A stretch of 64,000 nucleotides of DNA from Deinandra increscens subsp. villosa (GCA_039602395.1 JBCNJP010000027.1:35721841-35785840), one strand, 5' to 3'. Counted from the stretch's first letter, positions 12,499-24,955 are shown. The notes: generated from the sequence alone by a model not told the origin. Program-made: numbers and translations.

Positions 12499-14070
12499 CT
12501 AGTTGATGATGTGGCCCAGAAATTGAACTTCTCGGATCCAGAAGTCACATTTGGAGAATTTGGCGTAGAGTTTCTCCTTCCTTAACAACTCTAGTACTAA
12601 CCGTAGGTGTTCCTCGTGTTCTTCTTTCGTCCTGGAGTAAACGAGTATGTCGTCGATGAAAACAATTACGAACTGATCCATGTAAGGTTTGCACACGCGG
12701 TTCATGAGGTCCATGAACACCGCCGGTGCGTTCGTTAAGCCGAAAGGCATGACTAGGAATTCGTAATGACCGTATCGCGTTCTGAAAGCCGTCTTTGAAA
12801 TGTCCTCCTCGCGGACTCTGAGTTGATGATACCCGGATCTTAAGTCAATTTTTGAGAAGTAGCTGGATCCTTGTAGTTGGTCGAAGAGGTCGTCGATCCG
12901 AGGGAGAGGATATCGGTTCTTGATTGTGACTTTGTTGAGCTCGCGGTAATCTATGCACATCCTGAACGTCCCATCTTTCTTCTTGACGAATAAAACTGGC
13001 GCGCCCCATGGCGATGAGCTAGGCCTGATAAAACCTTTATCTAACAGCTCTTGCAGTTGAGTGGATAACTCGTGTAATTCGTTCACTGCCAAACGGTACG
13101 GAGCTCGGGCAACCGGAGCTGCACCGGGGACAAGGTCGATTCCGAACTCGACTTGTCTATGTGGAGGTAGACCAGGCAATTCTTCCGGGAATACATCGGG
13201 AAAATCGCGAACTATCGGAAAATCTTCAATTTTCTTCTCTACGAGGCTTTGATCCGTAACCGTTGCCAGAACGGCCACGTGTCCTTTCCGAAGGTACTTC
13301 TGTGCCTTGAGGTAAGATATGATTCCGGAGACAGTACCTCCCTTTTCACCCTGAATCGAGAGTACTTCTCCGTTTGCGGAGGGAATACGTATGACTTTTT
13401 CTCGACAGACGAGTTCTGCGTGGTGCATGGAAAACCAGTCCATACCAATTATTACGTCGAAGCTACCGATTGTAAAAGGCATCAAATTTATGTCGAACTT
13501 ACGGCCTGAGAGTTCTAAGGTACAATCCTTGACTATATGTGTTGCATCGACAAGCTTACCGTTAGCTAATTCAACAGTGTATTTGGCTCCTAGGGGTTCC
13601 GTCTTGGCCTTTATCAATTTGCAAAACTTAGTTGAAATGAAACTTTTCTCGGCACCAGAATCAAATAACACATTCGCAAAGTAGTTGTTGAGGAGAAACT
13701 TACCAGTAATCACGTTAGCGTCTTCCTTCGCTTCACCAGAACCCATGACAAATGCTCGTCCGCGACCACCATTTCCCCCGTTGCCATTTCCACCACCATT
13801 GTTGTTGTTGTCGTTCCCACCTTTCTTCAACTGGGGGCAGTCTTTCTTCAAGTGCCCCGGTTTTCCGCACTCGAAACACCCTCGGGGGCCTTCATTATTC
13901 TGCTTGGGTTTATTCAGCATGTCACCCCAGCAATTTTTGGCAACATGCCCGATTTTGCCACATCGCTCGCATGCTGGTCGTTTACAGTCACCATTATGAT
14001 GTGTGTTGCACTTGATACAGTAGGGTGACTTTCCCCTGTACCGGCTGGAACCCTGCCCACCGTTACCTTG
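12499..14070 (-). pseudogene. Ty3/gypsy pol part 1: zinc knuckles, protease, reverse transcriptase
   Basis: This frame is in phase with gag upstream and with pol part 2 downstream, and is bounded by a TGA (14071-14073) and a TAG (12499-12501). It begins with Cys-rich segments: CIKCNTHHNGDC, then CERCGKIGHVAKNC and CFECGKPGHLKKDC, the latter two being CX2CX4HX4C knuckles. The protease has VLFDSGAEKSF (Asp-Ser-Gly active site). The reverse transcriptase has KIDLRSGYHQLRV and the FIDDILVY catalytic motif, ending at FWIREVQFLGHIIN. An internal ATG at 13920 exists but is unlikely to be a natural start. Confidence 0.9.
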
Positions 14071-14934
14071 TCAATTTTGGTTGCCACCGCCACCGTTGTT
14101 ACCATAACCCCCTTTGGAGTTATCAAACTTCTTGTTCTGATTCTGGGAGTTTGAAGACCTCCCTGCGTTGTTGCCAGAATTTGTGAGGTTACTTGGTTCC
14201 TCATCTCTCTGCCTCTTCCCATCAAGGGCAGCTTTTGGGGTTTTCCTTGGTGGCAAAGTTCCTTGAGCCACCGCCTGATCAGTCAGTTTGTGCGCCAGCC
14301 GGATTGCCTGTCGCACATAAGTGGGATTAGATGAGGTAACCATACCCTTGATTTGTGGTACCAGTCCTTCCACATACAACTCAATTCGTTTATATTCAGC
14401 ATCCACCATTGTCGGACAGAGTCGGGAGTAAGCTTGATAACGGGTGGTGTACTCTTCTATCTCTGAGCCTTCCATTTTGGAGTTTCCAAACTCGACTTCC
14501 AGTCTCCTGACTTGATCACGAGGGCAATACTCCTCCATGATTGCTTCCCTGAATTCTTGCCATGTCATGGCGTTTGCCTCATTTAGTCCCAATATCTGAA
14601 TCTGAGCATTCCACCATGTTAATGCGGAATCCTCGAGTGTACCAGTAGCATACTTCACCTTATCCCCGTCTGGGCGGTTGCACATTAGAAACACCTTCTC
14701 TGACTTTTCAAGCCATCTAAGTAGACCCACAGCACCTTCGTCACCCTTGAATACCATTGGCTTGCATTCCATGTAGGCTTTGAATGTGCATTGAGGCGGT
14801 TGACCTTGGAAATGTTGCTGAGCGGCTGCTAGGGCTGCTGCAACTCCTTGATTAATCATATTCTGGACCTGTGCAGCAGTGAAGGTTCCTGGGTTGGTTT
14901 CGGGATCTCTCCGCGGAGGCATGATTTCTAGCAA
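14071..14934 (-). CDS. Ty3/gypsy gag (287 codons to a premature TGA)
   Basis: Starts MLEIMPPRRDPETNPG; the second Met (MPPRRD) matches the start I know for related elements. A retrotransposon gag domain follows, with KVKYATGTLEDSALTWWN and WQEFREAIMEEYCP (about residues 95-150), then a basic, Asn/Gly-rich tail. The TGA at 14071-14073 falls before the zinc knuckles, which continue in the same frame, so this is a nonsense mutation in a single gag-pol frame. In the family, Gag forms the cytoplasmic virus-like particle that packages the RNA. Confidence 0.9.
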   Translation of the reverse strand: MLEIMPPRRDPETNPGTFTAAQVQNMINQGVAAALAAAQQHFQGQPPQCTFKAYMECKPMVFKGDEGAVGLLRWLEKSEKVFLMCNRPDGDKVKYATGTLEDSALTWWNAQIQILGLNEANAMTWQEFREAIMEEYCPRDQVRRLEVEFGNSKMEGSEIEEYTTRYQAYSRLCPTMVDAEYKRIELYVEGLVPQIKGMVTSSNPTYVRQAIRLAHKLTDQAVAQGTLPPRKTPKAALDGKRQRDEEPSNLTNSGNNAGRSSNSQNQNKKFDNSKGGYGNNGGGGNQN

Positions 14935-15307
14935 ATCAATGCAAAACTTTCAAAGGTTAGTATTCCCAATACTAGAAAGTTGCTAAGTTCCGTTAAGTGC
15001 AAAAATCCGATCAAGTCCGCTAAGGGTAAAAATCAAATCAAGTTCGCTAAGAAGGATGCAACAAGTTCGCTAAGGTCATATTTAGAAAAGAAAATTTTCT
15101 AACTCAGAGATTTCTAAGTCTCGGAAAAGAAAATTTCCACCCAAAATTTTCAGGTTCCAATACCGTCACAAGACAAGAATTCTAAATGAGGATCATCTTC
15201 AGCACGCGGGGCAGTACTTTGCAGAACGGGTTGCAACCAAAGTTTTCAAAACAGTCACAGTTCAGAAAATTTTCTTTTAAAATTGTTCTGGTTCGCTGTA
15301 ACCAAGG

Positions 15308-15319
15308 GCTCTGATACTA
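15308..15319 (-). other. Primer-binding site, Ty3/gypsy element
   Basis: The minus strand reads TAGTATCAGAGC three bases inside the 5' LTR, matching the initiator-Met tRNA 3' end complement (TGGTATCAGAGC) with one mismatch. Confidence 0.8.
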
Positions 15320-15322
15320 ATC

Positions 15323-17733
15323 TATCACACCCCCAATTTCCACTAACGGAGTATAACCGTGTGGGGTGTGATCCAGACCAGGATCCCAGACTTTAGTTAC
15401 AACCAAACCATAACAGAGTTTATAGGCAAATCATAAAGTTTAAGTTACAGTCCAAAATAGTAAGTTTAACAGTTCAGCGGAAACATAAATAAAGTTTGCA
15501 GTTATGGTGTTACAAAACGATGGATTTAAATATTTGAAATTCCGGGCTTTTCGAAAGGTATCCATGGGGGGTACTGTCGCCTCCGGTGCTGTCCATGATC
15601 CACCTAACGACCTGAAAAGAAATCAACAATCAAGTGTCAGCCAAGGCTGGTGAGTTCACTAAAGCAGTCTACCCGTCACAAGTAGACCTAATGTTTATGA
15701 ATAAAGATAGGTAAAACACAATCAATATCATAAGACCAGTAAAATTCCATATCGTAGGTAGCTAGCCTATAGTTATGTACACCTGAATTGTTCGTAACCG
15801 AAGCTGACAATGTTTTGATAGGGAATTCCTATGAACCTTGCCTTCCCGTGTCTTGAAGGATCACGGAGGGTAGGCTAACATTGGTCTCAGTCCGACCGCC
15901 AGTCGGGAGGGTGCATCCCGTGCACCGCTGAGCGGGGGTGTCAATCCCCAGTAGTACTACTCAATATTACCTCGCTACTGTATATTAACGGCTCGAATGT
16001 AAGGACTTTTTTTAGTAATTAAGTTCAATCCAGTGCCACATATGATATTTTGTCGGAAACTTACCCAGTAAGAAACACCTTACCGTTTGGGTCACCACCC
16101 TTACCGGAAGTAACCACTTGCGCGTTATCGTCCCTGAATGGGCATAACAATAATGTAAATGAACTCACCTTAGGTTGCTCGGCTTACTCTTCAATAAATC
16201 CAATTATGATTGCTAACGAGGACCTAATAATCACATTAAGGTCTTAGGTGTAAGGTTGTGTTTAGATTTTTAGCTACGCCGCTAAGACCGTAACACTAGC
16301 ACGTTAGAAAATACGACACAACATAACGACACACGACACCGATGGTTGATCATACACAAGGGTTCATATACATCAGAAGTCAAAGCATGTATCATCATAG
16401 TATAATCATGCAAGTCATGGCATAACATTCAAGTAAATTGCACAAGTTTGGATACTGGTCACAATTTCGCTAGCAGTTTCGCTAGCAGTTTCGCTAGGCA
16501 GTTTCGCTAGGCAGTTTCGCTGTGTGCACGGGCAGCACTTTCGCTAGGCAATACCCGATGACACAGTTTCGCTAGGCTAGTTTCGCTCGAAACTGTTGGC
16601 ACAGTTTCGCTAGCCTAGTTTCGTCCGAAACTGGTTTGAACTTTCGTTCAGGGAATTTCGCTTGGTAGTTTCGTTCGGACAGGTCTAGTTGGTTTGTCTG
16701 GCGACACTACAGTTTCGCTACATAGTGTCGCTGGATGAAGATATACGTAATTTCGCTACATAATTTCGCCTGATGAAGGCACAGTTTCGCTAGTCGCTAA
16801 AAAAACCCGTAAATTTGACTAAAAATCTTTCTAACAGCTTCTATACCTCATGCAATTCGATATCTAGCATACCTAAACGTTTACCAACATCATGCGAGCA
16901 ATTTTAACACCTTAAACATGGTTTCTAGTCATCAAATCACCAAGAACGCATTTTTACATAAAGTGACCTAACTAGCATGGATCTTCATATTGACATGGCA
17001 AGTTACAGAATTTACGTTATGTCTAGCATCCCTAGGCATTATAACAGAAGCATACACATTTGCATGTAGGTTTGGTCATCTTTTTAAGCAAAGCACAAAG
17101 AGTAGCATAAAAAGAGTGGTCTTGGGGACTCACGGTTGATCTCCAAGCTCGAATGGATGATGATTTGGGGCTGGGATCACGGCGGTTCGTGCTGGTTCCT
17201 TGCTGGCCAGAAAGCTCGAGAGAAGGAGAGTGCAGGAGTGTGTGTCTTGTGAGGTGTGAGTAAAAAAAAAATGAGAAGGTTAGGCCTTGGGGTTTCTATA
17301 TATTGGGTGCTAGTTTCGCCGGCAGTGTCGCTGGCTGTTTCGCTGGCAGTTTCGCTAGCCACGCGAAACTGGTTCCCGAAAACCAAACGTCTTAGCTACC
17401 GGGCGAATCTGTAATTTCGCTCGGTAGTTTCGCTAACCACCAAAAAGGGGCCAATTTACATTCTAAGTAAGATGAACACGATTTCTCGATAAATCACATA
17501 AATGCACAATTAATTAAATAAGTACGTTGCATTGCTTCACACAGTGGTAATAAGTAACTAATCATATAACACATATGGACGGGTTCGGTGATCAACCAAA
17601 GGTCGTGGACGTATCCGGTCTAGTTAAGTATTAGTTACTACTTGTAATGTGACTAACGGAGGTTGCCTAACGGAACTAATGGAATTAACGGAAAAAGTTA
17701 ACGGAGTTAACTTGGGAGGTTACAGTTGTCACA
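15323..17733 (-). repeat. 5' LTR of the Ty3/gypsy element (2,411 bp)
   Basis: Nearly identical to 7962-10335. It begins TATCACAC on the plus strand where the partner has TGTCACAC, so the inner TG/CA terminus is mutated. It is 37 bp longer because it has three extra TTTCGCT units (12 + 13 bp near 16478 and 12 bp near 17340). A TATA-like AATATATA lies on the minus strand at 17297-17304. Confidence 0.95.
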
Positions 17734-18068
17734 ATAAACGGGTTTAGAAATGATGAGACATGGATGATTACGTCTCGTATACGTGTTTAAATCATGTTTA
17801 CATGCTTATGTGAATAGCTTAAACCATTGATAGGAAAACACGTATAATGCATGTTAATAGTTAACGGAAAAGTAAAAGGGTTAAAAGCGTAAATTAAGCA
17901 AAGTTCTAAGCCGTACGGATAATATACGTGTCTATAATTATCGAAAGTATTTTAAGGCTTAAAATATAGTAAAAATATGTCCTAACATGATTCGTGACAT
18001 AAAATGATGAATATTGCAAAGTTAAAGGAGTAGAAAGTATAAACTATGTAATAATATGTGTATATATG

Positions 18069-21000
18069 TGTGACAACTCGTACATTCCAGGTATACATTA
18101 ATATTATAATTACTTGAAATTAACTGTGATTCTATGTGCATTAGACTTAATTTGTCCTAATTAGGTGACTTACGTGCAAACATAAACAACATAGGTCCGA
18201 CAACATTTACCCATAGTGGAAACCGACTTAAAGTTCTGAGTTCATTCAAGATGGAACTTCAATAACGAAAAAAAATCATAACCATTGTTTTGTGAAATTT
18301 AAATATAAAATAAACATCTTATATTTTTCTAAACTATTACGTTATGTTCAACGTATTTCAAACATAACGTTTATTCAAACGACAATACAATTCAAACAAT
18401 GATTAGATTTATTTCTAAAACTATTTCTATTTCCAACTATATTTATTTTCATCAAGAATAAACATTAAACATTGTCATCAAAAATTCCAAACACAAAACG
18501 CTCACGTCAAGCAAATCATTTATTTCTAGACTTTAGTCCATCATGGTGCATAATCAAACCACAAACAATCAAGACATGTGACATTCCCGTTCATTCAAAA
18601 TTAAACACGACGCTTAACTATTTTATTGATTTATATATATATATATAAATCATTCGTTCTCGAGCCAAAAACGACTTTTCAACTGTTTATCCTTTTGACT
18701 CAAACGAAGTGTCATTGGACTCGTTGGATCGACCCTGACTCAACCCGACCCAACCCGAGACCCGATTTGGCCCAACCACCCCAATGGGCCTACCGGCCCA
18801 ACTCTTCCCTCCTTTCCTTTTCTCTTTCTCTTCGGCCTGTCTTCCGGCCCATTCCCTCTTAGCCCAACCCCCGGCCCGTTCCTTTTTCTCTCGGCCCAGC
18901 AGGCCTAGCCCGCATCCTTTTCTTTTTCGGTTCGGGCTCAAGCCCACATCCTTTCTCTCTTTTATTTTGGACCGAAGCCCAATTCCTCCTCCTTTCTCTT
19001 CTTTTTTTTTCGGTTCCTTACTTCTCCTCCCCACTTGATTTTAACCAAGTTCCTAACTTGTCATTAGAATTTGTCCCCTAAATCCCACATGTCTAATACA
19101 ATCTTGTAGCATTGATATGGAGCAAACTTGTTTTCATTAGTACAAGGGGACACAAAGATCCTTTGGTTAAAAGGATTAACCACTTACACAACCAACACTC
19201 ATGTTCCCTAGCCGCCCTCATGTTCCCTTGTCCCTCTCTTTCTCTCTCTTTGGCCGGTTCTAAATACCCCCAAACACACACCAATTGGTTCACATTTCAC
19301 CAAGAGATCAAGTGGATCAAGCCATCTTCTCCTCTCCTCTTGTTCTCGGCTAGACCAACCCAACCGAACCCCCTCTTCGGTTCACTTAAAACCGATACCA
19401 AACACCACCACTTAACCACTTCTTATAACACCTAAACACCCTCATTCCACACTTAACCATTTCAAGAACAAACACCCTCATTCTCTCATCTCTCTTTGAT
19501 CTCGACCCTTCAAAAACCACCGCCAACCACCATCTTTCACCATCAACCACCACTCAATCTAAGCTTCAAATACCTTCTTTGATCAAGGTAAATCATCTCT
19601 AACTTCTATTCTATCATTTTTCTTCCATTTCTTCCTTATATTCTTTCATGAGGATCCTTCTAATCTCTAGTTTTCTGGTCAAACCCATGATACCTCTTTC
19701 ATGCTTTCATCATCTTCCTCCAAGTTCAAGATCAAGGGTGAGTTAGGAGCTAAACTTGGAAGCTTAATCAACAACCCATCAAGTCATTACCGATCCGGTT
19801 TAAGTTTAAGTGAGAAAATCTCTTTCTTTTCTTAACTTATTCCATGATTTATTCATATAATGTCACAAATTCATGTTCATGATTAAGTCTTGGTTGTGTT
19901 GTTGGATGATTTACTAGCAAACATGCATGTTAGTAGCATTATTTACTTTGATGGAAACTAGAATATTATTTGCAAGATTACATGGAAAAATATAAACTTA
20001 AAACATATATTTAAGTTAAAAGAATCATATTTGGTGACAAAATTCATAAACTAAAGCATACTATGAATTCCAAGTAAGTTAGTATGTTGGTTATGGTGCA
20101 AAATACATAGATCTAATGGTTGGAAATCAAGCTTTAAAAGAAATATATATTATGTAAAAATTGACAAACATGATACTCCATTTTGTGTGTCATAAAAGAG
20201 TGTCATCTTGAAACATATATATTTTTACAATCTTAAAAGCACTTCATGATTTTTACTTTAAATCTAAACCCAAACTTTTCATAAGGAGATTTTGAATCAC
20301 TAAGAGTGTTGTTAAAGATTTATTCATGAAAATTTCAAGAAATGGAGTTTTTATGATATAAATATCATTTATTTTCATGAAAATTAAGTGAAAATCATTG
20401 TGACCAACAAATGACCACTTAGGACTTGTAACATATGATTTAGGACTGCCAAGATAATTTTCCAAAGTTACAAAGTGTTTCGGAAGTTAAACACTTGAAA
20501 ACGGAACAATCGGATACCGTAATATGACTTTTCACGAAAAATATAACTTATTTTTTAATAAGAATTAAATCTGGTCCAGAACATAAAACATACTCATTTT
20601 GACATATAAAAATGTTTCCTAAGGTTCAAAAGTGGAAAAACATGTTTTAGAAGTAAACCGGACCAAAACTGTAACTTTTGGTAACTCGGAAACGTCAAAT
20701 TTTACAAGTTAAACTCCCACCGGCACACTTGACAACTTAAGACCCTAAACCACATTAAAACAAGTCTATTAACAAATCCTAAGTGTCAAGGAAACTTAAA
20801 AAGTCATAAAATGTCTCAGAACGGTCAAACCGATGAAACCGGCTAACCACCGGACTAACCGACACTTAATGTTACAAAAATATAATTTCATATATTTTGG
20901 AAACATTTCTTCATACACATAAACATATTTTCAAATATCAAAATTATTTTCGTAAAACGCGACTTATACCGTGTAACGACGCGCGGTATGACACGTGCGT

Positions 21001-22279
21001 TCGAACCTTAATAAATGAAACTTTTTATCTATTAAATTAAAGGGTTCAAAACCTTACAAATATTTAATGAATTAAATATTTATAATTTTCATAACATTTA
21101 ATGAAAAATAATCAATATTATGCAATATTTATTTTTTAAACGCGAAAATCTAATTATTATTTATTTATTCAAATAAATAACAAATTCCATCAAATTCAAT
21201 ATTATTTATTAGCCAATAAATAATATCCTAGGATTTCCATCACTGTCATCGGGTAATAACAGTCGAGACTTAACCTTGAACACTGAGTGACGTATTCATA
21301 AACTCAAGATAGCTAAACCCTAATACGTCATAACATTACCTTGTAGACGTTTGCTAGGCTAAGTACAACCAATCATATCTGTCAGTCCATCTACAAACAA
21401 GTGAGTCTTCACGACCCCTTTTACATTTCTGTTTTTTAACTTGGGGGAGAATTCAATGAATACCTTTCAATTTCATTTTTGTCAGATATTATGATAACTG
21501 TAAGAAGTATTGATTATATGTTCTTTTCATATCCCCACATATGTGTATTCATGTTGATTCTTGTTATATGCCTAAGTCCCACTATTAATTGAATTCAATT
21601 AGTTCATTCGAAACAATAGCTTGTGAATAGATCTATTTGGGTTGACGACCCTGCCCTGATTTGGTCGCTCCAGTCATGACTCCATGGTTATAGTCAAGGG
21701 GTACATTTGTTATTCTGGTCATTCGGTGTTCTTGGGGAAGAACATCAGGAGTGGGTAAATAGTTAGTTTTGAATTCAAGGTTCATGATTGATCTTTACAA
21801 CAACAGTGTCAAATAAACTAATATCTTGACAGGCTAAACATTTTCAAACATAATTTTCAACAGTTCTAGTGTCATAAAAACCTATGAACTCACCAACAAT
21901 TCTGTTGACTTTTTAAATTCTTTAATTCTTAGGTGATTAAAGACTGCAACTCCATGTTTTTCTGTTTCGATCCTGCTTGTCATATCATGGTCTGCTTTCC
22001 GTGTGTTCATGCATTTCATTTTGGAGATTTAGACGCATTACGCCTTAGTGTAGTTATGTTAATAAATCTCATAACATTGTCTTTTGAAAACTTTATCATG
22101 TAACCACTACTTTATTTCCGCTGCCATGGTTTTAGATATTTAAATAAATGTTTGCGACTTATATCTTCGAAAGACAAATGGTTAATTAAATGTTCATTTA
22201 GAAGTTAATCATTCATAATAATGACTATAATGCCAAATCAGTCACATGCCCACATTCAGTCATTTCTCGGGGTGTGACA
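18069..22279 (+). mobile_element. Solo LTR (4.2 kb) nested in the outer LTR
   Basis: Begins TGTGACAACTCG and ends GGGGTGTGACA, flanked by ATATG (18064-18068 and 22280-22284). No second copy of either end, no primer site, no polypurine tract and no retrotransposon ORF lie inside, so a long solo LTR is the best reading; a non-autonomous element is an alternative. A pyrimidine-rich GCCCAA-containing stretch (18720-19000) precedes a weak TATA-like CTAAATACC (about 19260) and a long CA/CT-rich leader-like segment. AATAAA at 22143-22148 fits the 3' processing end, giving plus orientation. Confidence 0.75.
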
Positions 22280-22606
22280 ATATGTATATATATTATTATA
22301 CATAACCCGAACCCTCGAGAATGTTAGAATTATGTTTAATAAGGTCATTGAACATAAAATGATAGCTACATCGAAAGATACAAGGCTAATAAGCCTAAAA
22401 CAAAAGTTAAGGGACTAAAAGTGTCAATAATTGAAAGTTATGAAACGTATGTATACGTATATCATCGAGCATGTCCCGGGCCTTAGAAACTTTTATAAAT
22501 ATTCCACATAATGTCTTTAAGCATAAAATAACAGTTCCGTAGAAGTTTAGGGCGTAAAATGTAAATATAAAATATAAGGGCCAAAACAATCATTTCATGA
22601 AAGTAC

Positions 22607-22652
22607 CTCGCGTATCGCGAAGAAGGGATTGGAGGACGGCGCGATACGCGAG
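22607..22652. promoter_or_regulatory. 13-bp perfect inverted repeat in the LTR promoter region
   Basis: CTCGCGTATCGCG (22607-22619) and CGCGATACGCGAG (22640-22652) are exact inverted copies separated by 20 bp, about 140 bp upstream of the TATA box of the outer solo LTR. CpG-rich dyads are unusual in this AT-rich sequence. Confidence 0.7.
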
Positions 22653-22794
22653 CCCCTGCAGACGGGCAGATTTGGTTCTTGATCGTTTTAGGCCACGTTT
22701 GCTTGTTTGGCCACTAAAATTCGACTTCTACGCGTCAGTTTTGAGTAGCTAGTCACCATGGGCACCTAGAGGGCATCAAGACGAAGCTAACCAG

Positions 22795-22803
22795 TATAAA
22801 TAG
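22795..22803 (+). promoter_or_regulatory. TATA box of the outer solo LTR
   Basis: TATAAATAG followed by a CT/A-rich leader (CTCAAATCTTCATCATAAAA about 40 bp downstream) is a strong plant core-promoter match. It gives the element's plus-strand orientation. Confidence 0.75.
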
Positions 22804-24737
22804 GGCTCCTAACATCCATTATTCATCACAAATTTCTCAAATCTTCATCATAAAAACCCTAGTTCGTCCCAGCCCCTTCTTGTTCGAAAATTCTCCCAAA
22901 CGACGATGAGTTTGAAGCTGAGATTCTGCAGTTCTTCATTTTTTGGTAAGGTCTAAAATACCTCTTTCAGTTTTTGGTAATATTGCCTCTAAGTATGATT
23001 TTTAAAACTATGCAAAAATTAGGGTTCTTGAGCTTGTTTTATCAAAATTGGGTGATCGGTAATCCTAATTTAATGTGTTTTAAGAAAGCCCTAAGTTTAT
23101 TTCACAATTGGAAAATGTTTGGTTAAGGTTTTGTTAACGGGTCAAAATTAGGGTTTTCATAACGGTACTTTGCCCAAATTGACTAAACGATGTTGAATTA
23201 AGCTTTGATCTTTTAAAGGATATTATAAAATGTTATAATGGGTAATACCCTAAGTTGGTTTGAATTAAAAGTGAGTTTTGATGATAAAACGAGAAATTCA
23301 TGAAATTAGCGTTTCTAAACATGATTATTTAATATAAAATAATCCAAAGGGTATGGAGACTTGATTTTTGGCATGATAACATATTTTCATATAATTTATG
23401 TATATATAGACTTAAATCAGATAAATAATAAAGTATTGAAAATACCGAGTTAATCGGATATTAGAAGTTCGTACGGACCGGAAGGGTAGGCACCTGTACA
23501 CTGGGGTTTCTGGCATAGCGATGGTGTCGCATAAATCCCAACTGAGAACTGGCATCCCTCCCTGGGCGATCCCGGAGTGAGTGTCTACTTATAGGAATGC
23601 GCGTCTTCATAATTATCAATAAAAAGAAGATAATATGCCTCCAGGGGCATTTTGGTTATTTTTGACCCTTAAAAGTAAATGAACTTAATAATATATATTA
23701 TTAAGTAAATAAAGTGTTAAAATAAACATAAGAAGTATTTATTATATAAAATATTACGTTAACATTATACGATACGCAATTAGGTTAAATGGGAAGACGT
23801 AAATGAGATTCTGACTGAATTAATTGGCTTAAGAGAATAAGGTGAGTTCTATGAGCCCACTTTAAATGTTTTAATGTTTTCGGGCTAGTATACATGCAAT
23901 GTTATTACTTGAAAAGTATTTGAGATACCTTTGCTTGTTTTGTGTTAATACACATACGTGAAATGTTATAAATATCTATAACTATTTTAAAGTTGTTATT
24001 ACATGTTATAAACTCTTTTCGGGAAGGTTATAATAAATGGGTAACGAAGATGTTAAACTTTTGAAGTTAAGTTTAAAATAAGTTTTTAAAGGTTATAATA
24101 AATGGGTTATTTTCGAAGAGGTTTTAATCTAAGCAATATTGTCTAAGACGAGGGTAAGAGGGGGGTTGTACAATCCAAGTAGTGGATATAAAGCCATTGG
24201 AGTAACCACAGTTGCTCAAGAGGTCGGAAGGCGACGGTCACCCGAAAGGGACTAAAGTAGTCCCGTATTAGTAAAAAAAGGTTTTTGCTTATAATGTTTT
24301 GTATGACTTCCTTTATACAAAATGATTATTAGCAGGGAGGATGATTTAGAGTATTAAATGTTTTTTAATACTGAAAGTTTAAATGTTATGTTTGGTATAA
24401 TTATGTCATGTCTTATATCCATTAAACGCTTATAAAGAAGGGGCCGTTAGGCCCAAATGTTTGAAGTAACCTTTCGAGGTTATGGTAAAGTTTTAATACT
24501 TAGAACTCACCAGTGTAAGCTGACCTTTTAAAGCATGTATATTAGGTGAGGTTAAAGATCCGAGCATCAAGGGAAAGGCTCATGTTTGAGCAAAGTGGAT
24601 GGGCAAGCTACTAGGAGAAGGCTATACGGGCATGCTGACTTAAGTAATGTAGATAGATGCATATCTATTAATCGTTGTCTTTTATAGTTATCGTTAATCG
24701 TTGTAGTAGTTTTATCTTACTTGTACTTGGCATTATA

Positions 24738-24743
24738 AATAAA
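24738..24743 (+). terminator. Polyadenylation signal of the outer solo LTR
   Basis: AATAAATAAA about 110 bp before the LTR end, in the same orientation as the TATA box at 22795. Confidence 0.6.
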
Positions 24744-24852
24744 TAAAAGTTTTTAATTTCCGCTGCTTTAGTTATCTCTGTTATACCTTACGTTCATGAG
24801 TAAATCCGATAAGTGACCCCTACTAGAGCCAAGTCTGGGAATGGGCGTCACA

Positions 24853-24955
24853 CCATTAACCCACTACAATAGCGTCGTCAGCAAAGAGGAGATGGGAGAT
24901 ACAAGGACCACCATTGGGAATTTGGGTCCCATGAAAAAGACCAAGGGAAACTGAC
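24853..24955 (-). pseudogene. LINE reverse-transcriptase catalytic segment, separated from 6424-7839
   Basis: The minus strand reads LGLFHGTQIPNG, then GGPCISHLLFADDAIVVG, the catalytic FADD motif of LINE reverse transcriptases. Rejoined across the 17-kb insertion it leads toward the FNIKKCSLFG segment at 7800. The 5' end near 24955 is probably the original 5' truncation of the LINE. Confidence 0.85.

Larger units (their letters stand above)
7962..17733 (-). mobile_element. Full-length Ty3/gypsy retrotransposon (Tekay/Del-like)
   Basis: A 9,772-bp element flanked by ATAAA (7957-7961 and 17734-17738), in minus orientation. Its 5' LTR is the right one (15323-17733) and its 3' LTR the left (7962-10335). 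In order it has an initiator-Met primer site, gag, protease, reverse transcriptase, RNase H, integrase, a chromodomain-like C-terminus and a polypurine tract. The C-terminal region and gag start resemble the Tekay/Del chromovirus clade; that assignment is from memory of the family. About 17 base differences plus three repeat-unit differences separate the LTRs by eye. Confidence 0.93.
7840..24852 (+). mobile_element. Solo LTR (about 3.0 kb) split by two nested insertions
   Basis: The element starts TGTAACACCCCG at 7840 and ends GGGCGTCACA at 24852. It is flanked by the 5-bp duplication CCATT (7835-7839 and 24853-24857) and splits a LINE reading frame. Subtracting the two insertions leaves 7840-7961, 17739-18068 and 22285-24852, about 3,020 bp. 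Its terminal sequences each occur once and there is no primer-binding site or polypurine tract, so this looks like a solo LTR left by recombination. Plus-strand orientation follows from a TATA box at 22795 and AATAAA signals at 24738. Confidence 0.8.
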
